Shown piece by piece: positions 24,552 through 36,400 of a stretch of 64,000 nucleotides of DNA (positions are counted from its first letter, which is position 1; each line of letters opens with the position of its first letter). The position numbers and the translations under genes are program-made. The stretch comes from Chamaelirium japonicum (Eukaryota > Streptophyta > Magnoliopsida > Liliales > Melanthiaceae): the NCBI GenBank assembly GCA_947650365.1, contig OX393550.1:120840374-120904373 (forward strand), in the 5' to 3' direction. Under the pieces are notes generated by a model that was not told the DNA's origin, made no database searches, and saw only the letters and a program-made list of their open reading frames with translations.

Positions 24552-26440
24552 ATGGCTCCGGCGACAAGGGGACGCAGGCGACCGAGGACCCGTGCGAGGT
24601 CTGCGCGCAGCGAACCTTCTGTTGAGACCCCCCAGGCCCATGTCCCGCTCAGTGACTAGCTCCTGTTGGAGATGTTAGCCACCCAGCGGGCAATGATGGA
24701 GGAACTGACGCGACTGCGTCAGGTTCCGGCGGACAGCCGACGGTCTGGGCCGGCAAAGACGGCATCTCCGGTGCAACCACCAGCTTCAGCATCGCGCCCG
24801 CCCACGACCATTCCGGCACGGCAGGTTTCCCATCCGGAACCCCCGGTCGAGAGAGCGGCCGTGCACGGGGTGCCGGAAACCCCGCTTACGAGGCTGCAGA
24901 AGCTAGTAACCCAGCGATCTAGCAACCAAGCGACCTCGCGGGCGACCATCCCTCGCCGCCGTAGCCGGAGCGCCGACTCTAACGAGTCGGAGGCAAGGTC
25001 TCTAAAGCGGGATCGCGACCCGTGCCATCGGCGATGAGGAAAAGAGCCCGCGGTGGCTATACCTTCCGAAGCTCGAGAGGCAACGACCTCCCACAGACCA
25101 AGCGCCACACTGAAGGAATCCGCGGGCAAACAGCGAGGAGGCCGCCGATCGGTAGCCCCCGAGGGTCGCCGCGGGGTGGATCCGAACCTCCCTCGAGGGA
25201 GCGTGCACGACCGCCTAGGACCTGCGCAGCAGCCTCTGGGAGTTTTCCCCGGGCACTGGCAGCGACCTAACGCGACGGTTGACCTGCTGGAGGACCTCGC
25301 CGCCCACGAGGGTAGCTCGCCCTTCACGAGCGAGGTGCACCGAGGAGGTTTCCCTCACCATTGGACCCCGCCTAAGTTTGTTTAGTTCGATGGATCGCAA
25401 GATCCAGTCGACCATCTATTGGCTTACCGGAAGCTGTTATTTTTCCGGGACCATGACCATGTCTTGTGCCTGGCTTTCCCTAGCAGTTTGACGAGCTCGG
25501 CGCTAAATTGGTTCTACAAATTGCCGTCGGGCACCATTCCAGACTTCCCAACTCTCTCCAGGTTGTTTCTGGAGCAGTACCGCTGCAACAGACAACCCCC
25601 TAAGAGGATCGAGTCCCTCTTCACTTTGGCCATGGGAGCCCGCGAAACCCTGCGAAGCTTCACGACGCGCTTTCGAAGCGTCTACCTCACCCTTGAGGAT
25701 GCGGTTGGTCAAGATCGCACGACGGTGAGCGCTTTCCGGAACGCCCTCCCCGAGGGGAGCAAACTTCATGATGCGCTGGTAATCAAAGATCCTCGCACGA
25801 TGGTCGAGCTCTTCGCCCTTGTCCAGCAGCACATCAAGCTCGAAGATGCGGTGTTAGACCGGAAGGGAAAGGCAGTCGAGCAGCGACCTCCTCCGACTCT
25901 GCGACCTCTCGTCGTTAAGGCCGTCGAGAGGCGGGAGGTGCCACTGGCGGTACCTTTGCCCGGACCGCCCGCAGCTCCTGCCGTACAGCCCGCTGAAATC
26001 CCTGCGGTGGTCGCTGGAAGGCCGGCGAACTGGCGCCTACCTCCGGAACCCGGGGAGCGGGATTTCACCGTGTTAACCCACTCGCCAGGGCAAGTCTTTC
26101 ACCAGATCCGGAATGAACCTTTCTTTCAGTACCCACCACCGCTGCAGGTCAGGGAGCCCGGCTCAACCGATAATTCGCGGCGTTGCGCTTTTCACCGCAG
26201 CCCCGGGCATCACACCAACAGATGCCGGGCTCTGAAGAACCACCTCGAGGACTTGGTCGCCCAAGTACATTTGGATCAGTTCATTTCGCCTCCAAGGAGG
26301 TTCAAGGTGTACCGGCGCGGGCTCCTCGGGAGGGAGATCGCCCGGGGCCCGCTGAGCCCGCCCTGCCTCCACCTCCTCCGGGAGGGCCGGCGGTCTGTCA
26401 CACTATCAGCGGGCGTCTGAACGGCCCAAGATCCAGTAAC
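24552..26440 (+). pseudogene. Gypsy gag region (fossil)
   Basis: A GC-rich gag region of the Gypsy element. The N-terminal part is basic and Arg/Pro/Ser-rich, followed by a stretch resembling the start of Tat gag proteins (LATQRAMMEELTRLRQ). The capsid-type retrotransposon gag domain lies at about 25.4-25.9 kb, with AYRKLLFFRDHDHV, ALNWFYKLPSGTI and RFRSVYLTLEDAVGQD. A Cys/His cluster (CAFHRSPGHHTNRCRALKNH) near 26.2 kb resembles the nucleocapsid zinc-binding stretch of this group. Gag would form the virus-like particle. Degraded; family assignment is good. Confidence 0.85.
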
Positions 26441-26459
26441 GAGGTTCGCCGACAAGTTA

Positions 26460-27055
26460 GAGAGATGGAGCGGGCTCAGAAGGTATTCTTCGTTTCTCTA
26501 ACTCCTGTACTACTCCAAACACCAAGGATAGAAGCCCGAGACTTCATTTGGTTCTCGGAGGAGGACATGGCCGGGGTGGTTACCCCCCACAATGATCCCC
26601 TGGTCATACGTCTTATGATGGCAAACATCAAAGTAAGGCGGGTCCTGGTTGACCCAGGAAGTGTCGTAGACATCCTGTTCTTGTCGGCCTTCCAGCGAAT
26701 GGGACTGAGACAAATTGATTTGTCTCCCTCAACGGGCTAACTCACCGGTTTCACTGGCGAGGTCGCTAAGGTGGCAGGGGAGATAACCCTCACCGTAACG
26801 GCGGGCCCAGAGGTACGTCAAGTCCGTTTCGCGGTGGTGGATGGGCAGTCCGCTTTCAATGCCATCCTAGGGCGACCTTTGCTGAGGCAGATGAAAGCCG
26901 TGTCCTCGCCTAATCACCAGGCCCTCAAGTTCCCCACCAACGGAGGGGTAGTGGTAATTCGAGGAGACCAGGTCGTTGCTACCAGGTGCGAGCAGGACGT
27001 CTTTCACCTCGCAGACGTTGAGGTCGCTGAGGCCAAGAGGCCCGCGCCCTCCTAG
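26460..27055 (+). pseudogene. Gypsy aspartic protease region (fossil)
   Basis: The stretch with DFIWFSEEDMAGVVTPHNDP, then HNDPLVIRLMMANIKVRRVL, then the flap-side stretch GEITLTVTAGPEVRQVRFAVVDGQSAFNAILGRPLL, matches the retroviral-type protease domain found after gag in Tat elements. It would process the polyprotein. It is part of the broken element. Confidence 0.75.
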
Positions 27056-27145
27056 CAATTAGCGCCCACCTCGAGCGGGCTCCCTCAAAGCCCTAGAGAG
27101 GTCACCTCGCTTAGATCCCCCACTTCACCCCTGGGTGGGAGCGGC

Positions 27146-28354
27146 GTGGATTTTGAGCTCGAGGAGAAAGGCCGCCTACCAGGGTCCCAGAGAGGAAGTT
27201 TTCCCATCGCCGAGCCACTACAAGAAGTCAATATCGGTAGCGAGGACGGACCGAGGATTGTTAGTCTCGGAACCTCGCTAACCAAGGGCGAGGTCCTGGC
27301 CCTGACCAAAATACTCAGGGAATACCATGACGTATATGCCTGGAGCTTCGTGGACATGCCAGGGATTGACCCGGAGGTCGCCTGTCATCGTCTGCACACC
27401 ATGAAAGAGTTCCCGCCGGTCAAGCAAAAAGCTCGGCACATACCTGCTGCGAAGTCCATTGCAGTGGCGGCGGAGATAGACAAGCTTGAGCGGGCTGGCT
27501 TTATACGCAAGGCACACTTCCCCGAGTGGATCTCCAATATTGTGGCGGTGCCCAAGAAGAGTGGGGCGGTGAGAACGGACTACTTCACCAAATGGGTGGA
27601 AGCGGTCCCGCTAGCTAAGATAGGCGAAAAGCAAGTAAGAGACTTCCTATGGAAGAATATTTTCTGTCATTTCGGGCTGCCCCGAGTACTCATCACCGAC
27701 AATGGTCGCCAGTTTGATAATCACTTGATCAGAAATTTTTGCGTTGAGTATGGAGTCGACCTAAGGTTCTCGTCCCCAAGGTACCCTCAAAGCAACGGGC
27801 AGGCCGAAGCTACCAATCGTGTAATCCTAGACAACCTCAAGAAAAGGCTGGAAGGGAAAAAAGGATTGTGGGAGCAAGAGCTTGATGGAGTCTTGTGGGC
27901 CTATCGCACTACTCCACGTCGCTCAACTAACGAGTCCCCTTTCAGTCTCACTTTTGGTTGCGAAACCGTGCTACCCGTAGAAGCCGAGCTGCCCACTGAG
28001 AGAAGGCTTGCGTCGGAGGAAGTCGACAATGACGCTCTGCTCGCCGACTCCCTCGACCAGCTCGAAGAACGATGAGAGCGCGCCAACCTGCACCTCGCCG
28101 GATACAGACAAGAAATGAAGCGCGCATATGACAAAAGAGTCCGCCACCGGGCATTCAAGGCTGGGGACATGGTGATGAGAAAGGTGTTCGCAAACACGCA
28201 GGAGCCTAATGCAGGAAAGCTCACGGCGAACTGGGAAGGCCCCTACATAGTACACGAAGCAGGAAGCTCGGGGGCTTACCGGCTGATGACCGTTGAAGGC
28301 GACCTGTTAGAGCGACCTTGGAATGCTTTACACCTTCGCAAGTTTTATGCATAA
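27146..28354 (+). pseudogene. Gypsy pol remnant: RT fragment and integrase (fossil)
   Basis: The first part matches the region leading into reverse transcriptase (YHDVYAWSFVDMPGIDP, VKQKARHIPAAKS, EIDKLERAGFIR). The second part is an integrase core: TDYFTKWVEAVPL supplies the first acidic residue, ITDNGRQFDN the second and NGQAEATNR the Glu, followed by GPYIV and WNALHLRKFYA at the C-terminal end. No chromodomain is seen, as expected for Tat and unlike Tekay, CRM or Reina. Most of RT and RNase H is not seen, so the element could not have moved on its own in this state. Confidence 0.85.
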
Positions 28355-28467
28355 AACCAGGGAATTTTGTAAATCATCTTCTGAAGAAGTTGTGAATGAA
28401 CGATGGGGGTTTCAACAATTTAACTAGGAATCTCGGCGCAGCAAGAGCCCGCATGATCTATAAAGTG
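28355..28467 (+). other. Spacer after pol remnant
   Basis: Non-coding sequence between the integrase end and the 78-bp repeats; nothing recognisable. Confidence 0.5.
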
Positions 28468-28800
28468 TAGTCCATCGTTGTGTGGACTTAAAGCAAGACC
28501 GGGATCCTCAAAGGTAGCCAGTGGGCGACCTTGAGCTTCCCGGGGCAGTCCGCCGTTGTGCGGACTTAAAGCAAGACCGGGATCCTTAGAGGCAGCCAGT
28601 GGGCGACCTTGAGCTTCCCGGGGCAGTCCGCCGTTGTGCGGACTTAAAGCAAGACCGGGATCCTCAGTGGCAGCCAGTGGGCGACCTTGAGCTTCCCGGG
28701 GCAGTCCACCGTCGTGCTGACTTAAAGCAAGACCGGGATCCTCAGAGGTAGCCAGTGGGCGACCTTGAGATTCCTGGGGAAGCCCGCTGCCTAGTGGACT
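28468..28800 (+). repeat. 78-bp tandem repeat in Gypsy 3' region
   Basis: The marker AAGCAAGACCGGGATCCT recurs at 28491, 28569, 28647 and 28725, an exact period of 78 bp, with a degenerate further copy near 28801. Each unit includes GGGCGACCTTGAGCTTCC and CAGTCCGCCGTTGTG. Tandem repeats downstream of pol are common in Tat and Ogre elements. The units are very alike, which suggests recent turnover. Confidence 0.92.
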
Positions 28801-29284
28801 CTAAACCTAACCGGGATCCTTCGCGTTCACCTGCCATGAACGGAAGCATCCTGGCACGGGCATACCCCTCAAAGGGCAAGTCCGCTGAACGGGATCATCG
28901 AGGGAAATTAACCAGGCAGGGGGCAGCTAGCACTTATTAGTTTCCTTCAAAAATAAAATGGTTTTAAGTCTCTGAGTGTAGGGAAGTTTTTGAAGTCATT
29001 TGGTTCGCTTATCGTTTTCCGAGCTCAGAGACTATATTGAGTTTTAGCGAGCATGCCGAGTTTTTCGTTTGCATATACTTTCAAATAAAAAGGTTGAATC
29101 GAATTAGCTGCCTCGCCCGGGGTATCACTCTCGAGATAGCTGCGAAACTCCTAAAGCGGACTCATGAGCGACACAAAGAAAGAAAAGAAACATAGAGAAT
29201 AAAAAGCAGAATCGAGCTCGAAAAGTATCATTCATTTTATTCATTATTTAAAGGTACATCGAAGGGGTTACAAAAGGATGGAAC
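28801..29284. other. AT-rich interval between converging sense and antisense regions
   Basis: No coding sequence. On the plus strand AATAAA occurs at 28952-28957 and 29084-29089; on the minus strand AATAAA occurs at 29236-29241, about 45 bp beyond the end of the antisense coding region. It looks like a tail-to-tail transcript end region, although the full-length sense RNA must pass through it to the 3' LTR. Confidence 0.5.
29236..29241 (-). terminator. Candidate polyadenylation signal of antisense gene
   Basis: AATAAA on the minus strand, 44-49 bp past the TAG that ends the antisense coding region at 29285. Spacing is right for a plant polyadenylation signal, but single hexamers are weak evidence. 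Confidence 0.4.
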
Positions 29285-30339
29285 CTAAGCAGGGCTAGCA
29301 CCCGCACCGTCGTCATCGTCGCGCTTCTTCTTGTTTGACCTTTCGGCCTTATACTTCTCAATGGCGTCCAGCGCGCCCTTCTGGAGGAGCTCGCCCAGCT
29401 GCGACTGGAGGCGCTCTCGCTGGGTGTTGAGGTCGCGGAGATGTTCCTCCTTCAGCGCCGCGATCTCGTCCCTGGAGGCCGCCACCAGGTTGCGGAGCTC
29501 GAGGACCTCTTTCTGGGCGGCCACTTTGGCTTTGGTCGCCTCTTGTAGGTCCGCAAGGGCACGGGCACGAGCGTCCTCGACCAAGGCGAGCCCAATGGTG
29601 AGGGTGGCAGCCCGCTGGCGCAGCTGGGCAACCTCTGTATCAACAGAGGCGGCCTGCTAGCGCAGCCGGTCCACCTCAGCTCGGAGCTCGCCGGAGTGGT
29701 CCATTTGGTGAAGCCGGTGGATGTGCTCGTCTACTCTCCTCTCCGAGTCGTGGAGAGTGTCATCGTAGAGGGCGACCGTGTCCCCCGCGACACCAGCGAC
29801 CTCATCGGCGAGAGCCCGGCTGACCCGCTTTACCTATGGCAAGGGAAAACAGTTAAGAGTTAGAAGTTAGAACGGAGATTTGGGACAAAGAAGTGTGAAG
29901 GTAATCTTACCTCGAGAAGCCGGTTGATGAGGGCGATGTAGGGAGTCCGGGCGAAAATGTTGCGCCCCAGGATCTCCCGTAAGAAGTAGGGGGCGCGCTC
30001 GGGGTCGCCTGAAGAGGGGCCCACCTGGCTCACCTCGGTTGGGGTAGCCGGGGGAGGCACATCGATGGCAATAGCGGCGGGCTCGCCCCCTTGAGCGCCG
30101 GCACCCCCTTCCTTGATAGGGGGAGGTGGAGCGGCTTCCCCTTGCCCGGACAAGCCTGGGTCTGAGGCTTCCGAGCTGGAGCTCGAAAGATCGTCCAGGA
30201 TGGCCCCCAGGTCCGGAGACCAGTAGACCAACCCGCCAAGCTCCTCCGGGAGGATAGGAACCTCGAGAGCAGAGGGCGCGGAGGGAGCAGCGGGCGTAGG
30301 CGCGTTGGAAGCAGCAGGCGCGGGCTCGGGCGCGAGCGC

Positions 30340-30650
30340 GCTGGAAGCGGCGGGCGCAGGCTCGGGCGCGGGCGCACTGGGAGCAGAGGGCGCGGGCGCG
30401 CTGGAAGCAGCAGCCGCGGGCACGGGCTCGGGCGTGGGCGCGCTGGGAGCAGAGGGCGCGGGCGTGCTGGAAGCGGCGGGCGCGGGTTCGGGCACGGGCG
30501 CGCTGGGAGCAGAGGGCGCGGGCGCGCTGGAAGTAGCAGCCGCGGGCGCGGGCATGGGCTCGGGCGCGGGCACGCTGGGAGCAGAGGGCACGGGCGCGCT
30601 GGAAGCAGCAGCCGCGGGCGCGGGCGCGGGCTCGGACACGGGCGCGCTGG
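30340..30650 (-). repeat. In-frame Pro/Ala-rich coding minisatellite
   Basis: CTGGGAGCAGAGGGC-type repeats start at about 30377, 30443, 30503 and 30575 on the plus strand. The spacings of 60-72 bp are all multiples of three, so the antisense frame stays open through the repeat (PAPSAPSAP-like units). The opposite strand also gives a long Gly/Ala-rich frame, which is a mirror artefact. Confidence 0.85.
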
Positions 30651-31323
30651 AAACAGGCGCAGCCGGTGCCGGGGTCTTGCTCGGAGCGGGTACTGGAGAG
30701 GTCGAGGTCGGCGGCACCGGTCCCTCGAAGGGCGGGGGAAGCCCCGCGGTTGCTGGCGCGGGCTTATCTCCCGAAGCCTGCTCCTCGTCGTCGGAGCTGG
30801 AGGTCGTGCTGAGATCATCGGCTAATCCCAAGCCCGCCTCCGCGTGGGCGGCCTTCCTCCGCTCCTCGAGGACTTGTTGGAAGGCTTCGCGAGCCTCCCA
30901 AACAGTGTTGTCCTCTCCCGACGGGCGGGCTGAAGGAGTCTTCTTCTTCTTCGCCTTCTTCTGTGGGGCACCCTCCTCTGGATTCATCACGCAACAAATA
31001 AATTCTTAGAAGGGTCACTTGGGAACCCGCGCATCAACACTTCAGCCATTGGGGATTCCACTTCCGCCATGCTTAGAAGAAGCTCGACGCGCGGATCCTC
31101 GGGTTCGACGAAAGAGATACGACGACATCGAGGCTCCGGGATTGGGATCCTCGGAGGAAGAATAGAGAGGGAGGTCGCCTGACCTGGGGCTGCTTCGCGG
31201 GCTGGTGGTGGAGGCAGGGCGACATCCTCCTCGCGGAGCATCTCTAGGGTGTCCTGGTCTGCGACCTTGATGGGGGAAGCCCTCTTCTTCCCCTTCTTCG
31301 CCGAGGGCCCAGCCGCGGAGGTC

Positions 31324-31328
31324 GCAGG
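31324..31328. repeat. Target-site duplication GCAGG, left of Copia
   Basis: GCAGG directly before TGTTGGAAG equals GCAGG directly after the other LTR at 41325-41329. Confidence 0.95.
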
Positions 31329-33462
31329 TGTTGGAAGTTAATCCGGGTCAGAGGCTCGCAGCGGAAGCGATTTGGCGGTCGAAAGACCGTTCATGGTCCA
31401 CGTTACACTATTTAAACTTTTCATAGAAACTAATCTACATATGTGTGCATGTGTATGCACGAGAATCGAAAACCCCTAACGGCAATCTAGCATAATGATT
31501 AACTAGCATGGATGCAAATCATAATGCTCGCTAGATCTACATGTTAGATTACACATACCTTTCGTACGGATCTTTTAACCGTGGAGAATTGTCTTCTTTG
31601 TCGATGGAGACGGAAGATCGTTCGCGAAGATGCCGACGGTACGAATGGAGATATTGCCTTCTTGTTCACCCGATCTCACACGATACACGGAACGTCGCTC
31701 TCAGATCTCTGAGTGCCTCCGAAGAATGACCCTTCTCCTTCTTCAGAACTCCACGCGAGGAAGACGAAGTAGCAAGCGGGAAACTGAGAGAGATTAGGGA
31801 GAGAACTAGAGAGATTAGAGATAGAGGGGGTTCGGTTTTTTTTGACTCATGGGGCCGGTGCCCATAGGTACTTTTATAGGGCCGGCCAACCCCCTTGGAT
31901 AAGGATCCAAGGGGATAATGACCCCCCACGATTATCTCTCCATTATCTCCTTTTTATCTCTCCGCTTATTTATCCGTTTTCCCACTTTTTAGGGCTCGAT
32001 CTTAACCGTTTTTATCGCCCCATCCCTATCTATATGGCCGGCCCTATAGATGAGGGATTCTTATCCCTACATCATAGGGCTGGCCCTAGCAAGGTGTCCC
32101 ACCACTAGGGTCGGCCAACAGTGAGGTCCGGCAGAGTGAGGTTTTTACCAAAACGCCCCGATGCCTCATTTTGACCATTTCTAGCATGCGATACCTAGCG
32201 GCCACTTCTTAAGTGATCTTTACTAGTTACCTACTATTAACTGAGGCCACCGGAGGGTGCCTCTAGCAAAGTCAACTAGTCAACTCGCAACATACCCCGG
32301 TGCATCGCACCTATGCAGCGAAGTTCACTTATGGCTAGGGATTACTACATGCGACTCTGCACTAGTCTCGGGCTCAACCCTTAGTACTCGTATGTAGTTA
32401 CGCATCTACCGTGCTCTAGTGCCAAGCACACACGGAGCGTATACTTCTTTCTTCCTCATGCTTATGGTGTTCCGAGGAGACGGTTCAAGAACCGTACATA
32501 ATGTTGATAAGGTGGAACCATCAGGGACCGGGGTTCATGGCTTCCAACTCAAGCTCGATCGACACACTACCCGAGTGTACCATCGATCTTCTGAGCTCGA
32601 GTTAACCAGCGTAGCCACCCAGAGTGCGACGCAGGCTACACTCCAATTCATCCAGACTTACTATGTTCTCCATCATACCCCTGCTCTCCGCTTAGTAGTG
32701 GTAAACCCGCTGTCCCTCCACTTGATGCCATGATTCACTTCGAGCGGTGAAGACTACCGTCAGACTCGAATGATCATATGACTTGGTTCCTTCCAGGTTG
32801 ACCTATACATCGTACCTATGATTATCCCGTCGAGTAATCGAACCCGGTCAACAGTCAAACTGATGACCACCAGGCCTGGGTTTGGTACAGTGTAAGTCAC
32901 ACCAAGGACCGCACCTCCCATCAGGGGTGTGGATGGCCTGCAGGAGTGACACACTAATGCAACGCCAGCCGGGTAACCCAGTACACCGTGGTTTTGGATC
33001 ACTGCATATGGATCCTCACACATTGGTGCGCCAAAGCACCACGCAACTGGTTAGTCCATCAGACGTGGTTCCTCAGGGTTTAGGACCGTTTTACCCTAAG
33101 CAGAAACACGGCTTAGTGTACCAGTGTCTGCTCACTGATCTGTACACCGTGTTAGTTCCGTTCAGCCACAGACACTGTGCCTGGTGATGACCATGGTGAA
33201 GACATCCCATGAACTGTCATCGCCAACAGCTTACCATGATGAGGCGACCAACCTGATCATAGCTGCGAACTTATTTAGGTTATACGGGACCAATCCACTT
33301 AGTCTTCAACTCAGTGGACTACCATATAACCATGGCTCTATGTTCCCTAAAGAACACGTAACTATGTTACGCACCTATATGCATCTCATATATTAATAAC
33401 TATAAATCTTTATTAGACCAAAACATAAAGTTTTACAAGCTTAAAACACATCAATCTCAACA
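31329..33462 (-). repeat. Copia 3' LTR
   Basis: 2,134 bp, bounded by TGTTGGAAG and CTCAACA on the plus strand. It sits downstream of the coding region in the element's own sense, next to the purine tract. A minus-strand TATA box lies at 31872-31878. Open frames inside it occur almost identically in the other LTR and are not genes. Confidence 0.95.
31872..31878 (-). promoter_or_regulatory. TATA box in Copia 3' LTR
   Basis: TATAAAA on the minus strand (TTTTATA on plus), matching the box in the 5' LTR at 39734-39740. In this LTR it would drive read-out into the Gypsy antisense region, if active. Confidence 0.5.
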
Positions 33463-33475
33463 ATCTCCCACTTGG
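33463..33475 (-). other. Copia polypurine tract
   Basis: On the minus strand CAAGTGGGAGAT directly precedes the 3' LTR start TGTTGAG; this is the classic plant Copia plus-strand primer AAGTGGGAGA. Confidence 0.85.
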
Positions 33476-33476
33476 T

Positions 33477-36400
33477 CTAGCGAAGCAAAACGGTTTTGAC
33501 TCCCATCGGGTCCACATGTCGCTCGAATGCCTTGGTAGGTATTGCCTTTGTGAAAGGATCAGGAATATTATCTGTAGATGCAATCTGTGTCACCGCTACT
33601 CGCCCTTGCTTTTGAAACTGCCGAATCAAGTGGAACTTGCGCTCGATGTGCTTCCCCTTTTGGTGATGTCTTGGCTCCTTAGCTTGTGCTACCGCCCTAC
33701 TATTGTCGCAGTAAAGCACAATAGGTAACTGGGCCTCTGGTACATACCCCAAATCCGTAAGGAATTTCTTGAGCCATACCGCCTCTTTGGCTGCCTCGCA
33801 CGCTGCAACGTACTCAGCCTCTGTGGTAGAGTCTGCGATGCATTTCTGCTTCACACTCTGCCAACTAACCGTTGCTCCTCCTAGCATAAACACAAAACCT
33901 GATGTCGACTTCTTGGATTCCAAATCTGATATAAAGTCAGAATCTGTATATCCAATCGGCGTCAGTTCTTGTCCAGTGTAAACCAACTCATAGTCCCTTG
34001 TTCTACGAAGGTACTTGAGTATACACTTCACAGCTGTCCAGTGATCTGGACCCGGATTCGACTGAAACCGACCCATCATTCCTACTGCGAAACAGATATC
34101 AGGCCTTGTACAGTGCATAGCATACATTAGACTACCTAATGCCGAAGCATAAGGTATCTTCTGTATTTCTGCTCTCTCCTCAGGTGTCTTAGGACATTGA
34201 TCCTTAGACAGTTTTACGCCATGTCTGAATGGCACAAAACCCTTCTTGGAGTTTTGCATGTCAAATCTAGCCATAACCTTATCTATATATGCAGCCTGTG
34301 ATAGCGAGAGAATCCTGTTCTGGCGATCACGTGTTACCTTGATCCCCAAAACATAACTCGCTTCACCTAGGTCTTTTCATATCGAACTGTGTTGACAACC
34401 AGACCTTTACCGTTGACAATGTTCCTACATCATTTCCAATGAGTAGAATATCGTCTATGTAAAGTATCAAATATACTACTGTGGTCTTATCAGTCCTCTT
34501 GTATATACATGGTTCATCCTCGTTTTGAGTAAATCCATATGACTGGATTGCCTGATCAAAACGGATGTTCCAACTTCTAGATGCTTGCTTTAGTCCATAA
34601 ATGGACTTCTGCAACTTGCAAACTAGATGTTCCTGACCCTCTGACTCAAAACCTGGTGGCTGCATCATATAAATGTCTTCTTCCAAATTCCCGTTAAGGA
34701 ATGCTGTCTTAACATCCATTTGCCAGATCTCCCAGTCATAATGGGCTGCAATGGATAGGAGGATCTGAATAGACTTTATCATAGCTACCGGCGAGAAGGT
34801 TTCGTCAAAGTCGATTCCTTCTCTCTGGGTATAACCCTTGGCAACTAATCTAGCTTTATAAGTCTCAATTGTTCCATCAGATCCTCTCTTCCTTTTATAC
34901 ACCCACTTACACCCAATAGGTTTAATATTGGATGATGGTGTAACGAGAGTCCAGACAGCATTATGGGACATTGATGCAATTTTTGCCTCCATAGCCTTTT
35001 GCCAGTCAGAGCTGTCAGAAGCTCCCACTGCCTCATCGTAGCTCAGTGGGTCATCCTCCTGACCCTCTGGATCAACCAATAAGGTTTCTCCATAGTATCT
35101 GTCAGAAGCTCTGATGTTTCTCCCACTGCAACGAGGTGGTGGTGGTGTTACAGGATTAATAGGTTCTACTGTATCTAGTATATTATTATCTGTAATGTCA
35201 GCTCCCACTATGCTTTCGGATGCGCTATCTGTACTAGTACCCAGCAGTTCATCCAGAACTACCTTACTAGTAGGCTTGTGGTCCACAATATAATCCTGTT
35301 CTAGGAAATAGGCTTTCGTAGAAACGATCACCTTCTTTTCCTCAGGATCATAAAATAGACCACCTTTGGTCTCCTTAGAATACCCTACAAATAAGCATAC
35401 TCTGGTTTTAGATTCCATCTTTTCCCTCTTATCCCTTCGCACATGTGCAGGGCATCCCCATATTCTGAAATGCTGTAGCAATGGCTTTCGCTTTGACCAC
35501 AGTTCTCTAGGGGTCTGAGGCACTGACTTAGACGGAACGTGATTCAGAATATAAACTGCTATTTGTAGGGCATACCCCCAAAAGGTCATTGATAAACTGG
35601 CGTAACTCATCATGCTACGAACCATGTCCAACAAGGTTCGATTCCTTCTCTCGGAAACTCCATTCTGTTGTGGGGTACCTGGAGCAGTTAACTGGGATTT
35701 TATCCCATGCTCCACCAAATACCCTAGGAACTCGTCAGATAGGTATTCACCTCCTCGTTCAGATAGAAGGGTTTTTATATATTTACCTGTCTGCTTTTCT
35801 ACTTCAGCCCTGAACTCTTTGAACATGTCAAAGGATTCCGACTTTCGATGCATCAGGTAAATATAACCATATCTTGAGTAATCATCAGTGAAAGTGATGA
35901 AGTACTCATGGCCTCCTATCGCCTTGACGTTCATGGGTCCACACACATCTGAATGGATTAACTCTAACACCTCAGTAGCTCTTACTCCTTTGCCTTTAAA
36001 GGACCTCTTGGTCATCTTGCCTTCCAGGCAGGATTCACAGGTGGGAAGGATCTCCGTAGGATCTGTTTCCAGAAGCCCGGCCTTCACCATTCTATGGATC
36101 CTGTCTAAGGCAATATGCCCAAGTCGTAAGTGCCATAGGTGGGTTAAATTTTCCGAAGGATTCTTACGCTTAGATGAATTAACATTAAATGCTGAAGTTA
36201 TTATGTTATCCTTTTCAAATTTAGGACTTACAACATAGAGATGATTCTGAACCATTCCTCTTATTATAAAAGTTCCATTCAGTTTAAACGACACACTAGA
36301 AGCATCAAAATAAACTGAATAACCTTCATTAACTAAAGAAGAAACAGAAATTAAGTTACGTCGCAAGGACGGTACATAAAAGACATCTCTAAGAGTCAAA

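Larger units (their letters stand above)
29285..31328 (-). pseudogene. Gypsy antisense coding region, distal part (fossil)
   Basis: Minus-strand, GC-rich coding-like sequence inside the Gypsy element, read from 31328 towards 29285. In order it shows a Pro-rich acidic stretch, a Lys-rich patch (KKAKKKKTPSARPSGE), a Ser/Asp/Glu stretch, a long Pro/Ala/Ser repeat (about 30.3-30.65 kb), and near its end a heptad-rich segment likely to form a coiled coil (DEIAALKEEHLRDL, RERLQSQLGELLQ) with a basic tail (KKKR). This layout fits the C-terminal half of PF04195-type proteins encoded antisense in Tat elements. The Copia element separates it from the proximal part at 41325-42211. It is broken, with a few breaks besides the insertion. 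Function is unknown in the family. Confidence 0.65.

Noticed and set aside
24719-25327. Minus-strand frame of about 200 codons
   Set aside because: Lies opposite the Gypsy gag region; Arg/Ser-rich composition typical of a GC-rich shadow frame, no domain.
30305-31009. Plus-strand Gly/Ala-rich frame of 234 codons
   Set aside because: Mirror of the Pro/Ala-rich repeats on the minus strand. GC-rich, three-base-periodic repeats leave both strands open; the antisense reading has the family-like composition.
32419-33396. Several open frames of 70-104 codons
   Set aside because: They lie inside the Copia LTR and recur almost unchanged at 40281-41258 in the other LTR. No domain recognised; likely chance frames in LTR sequence.
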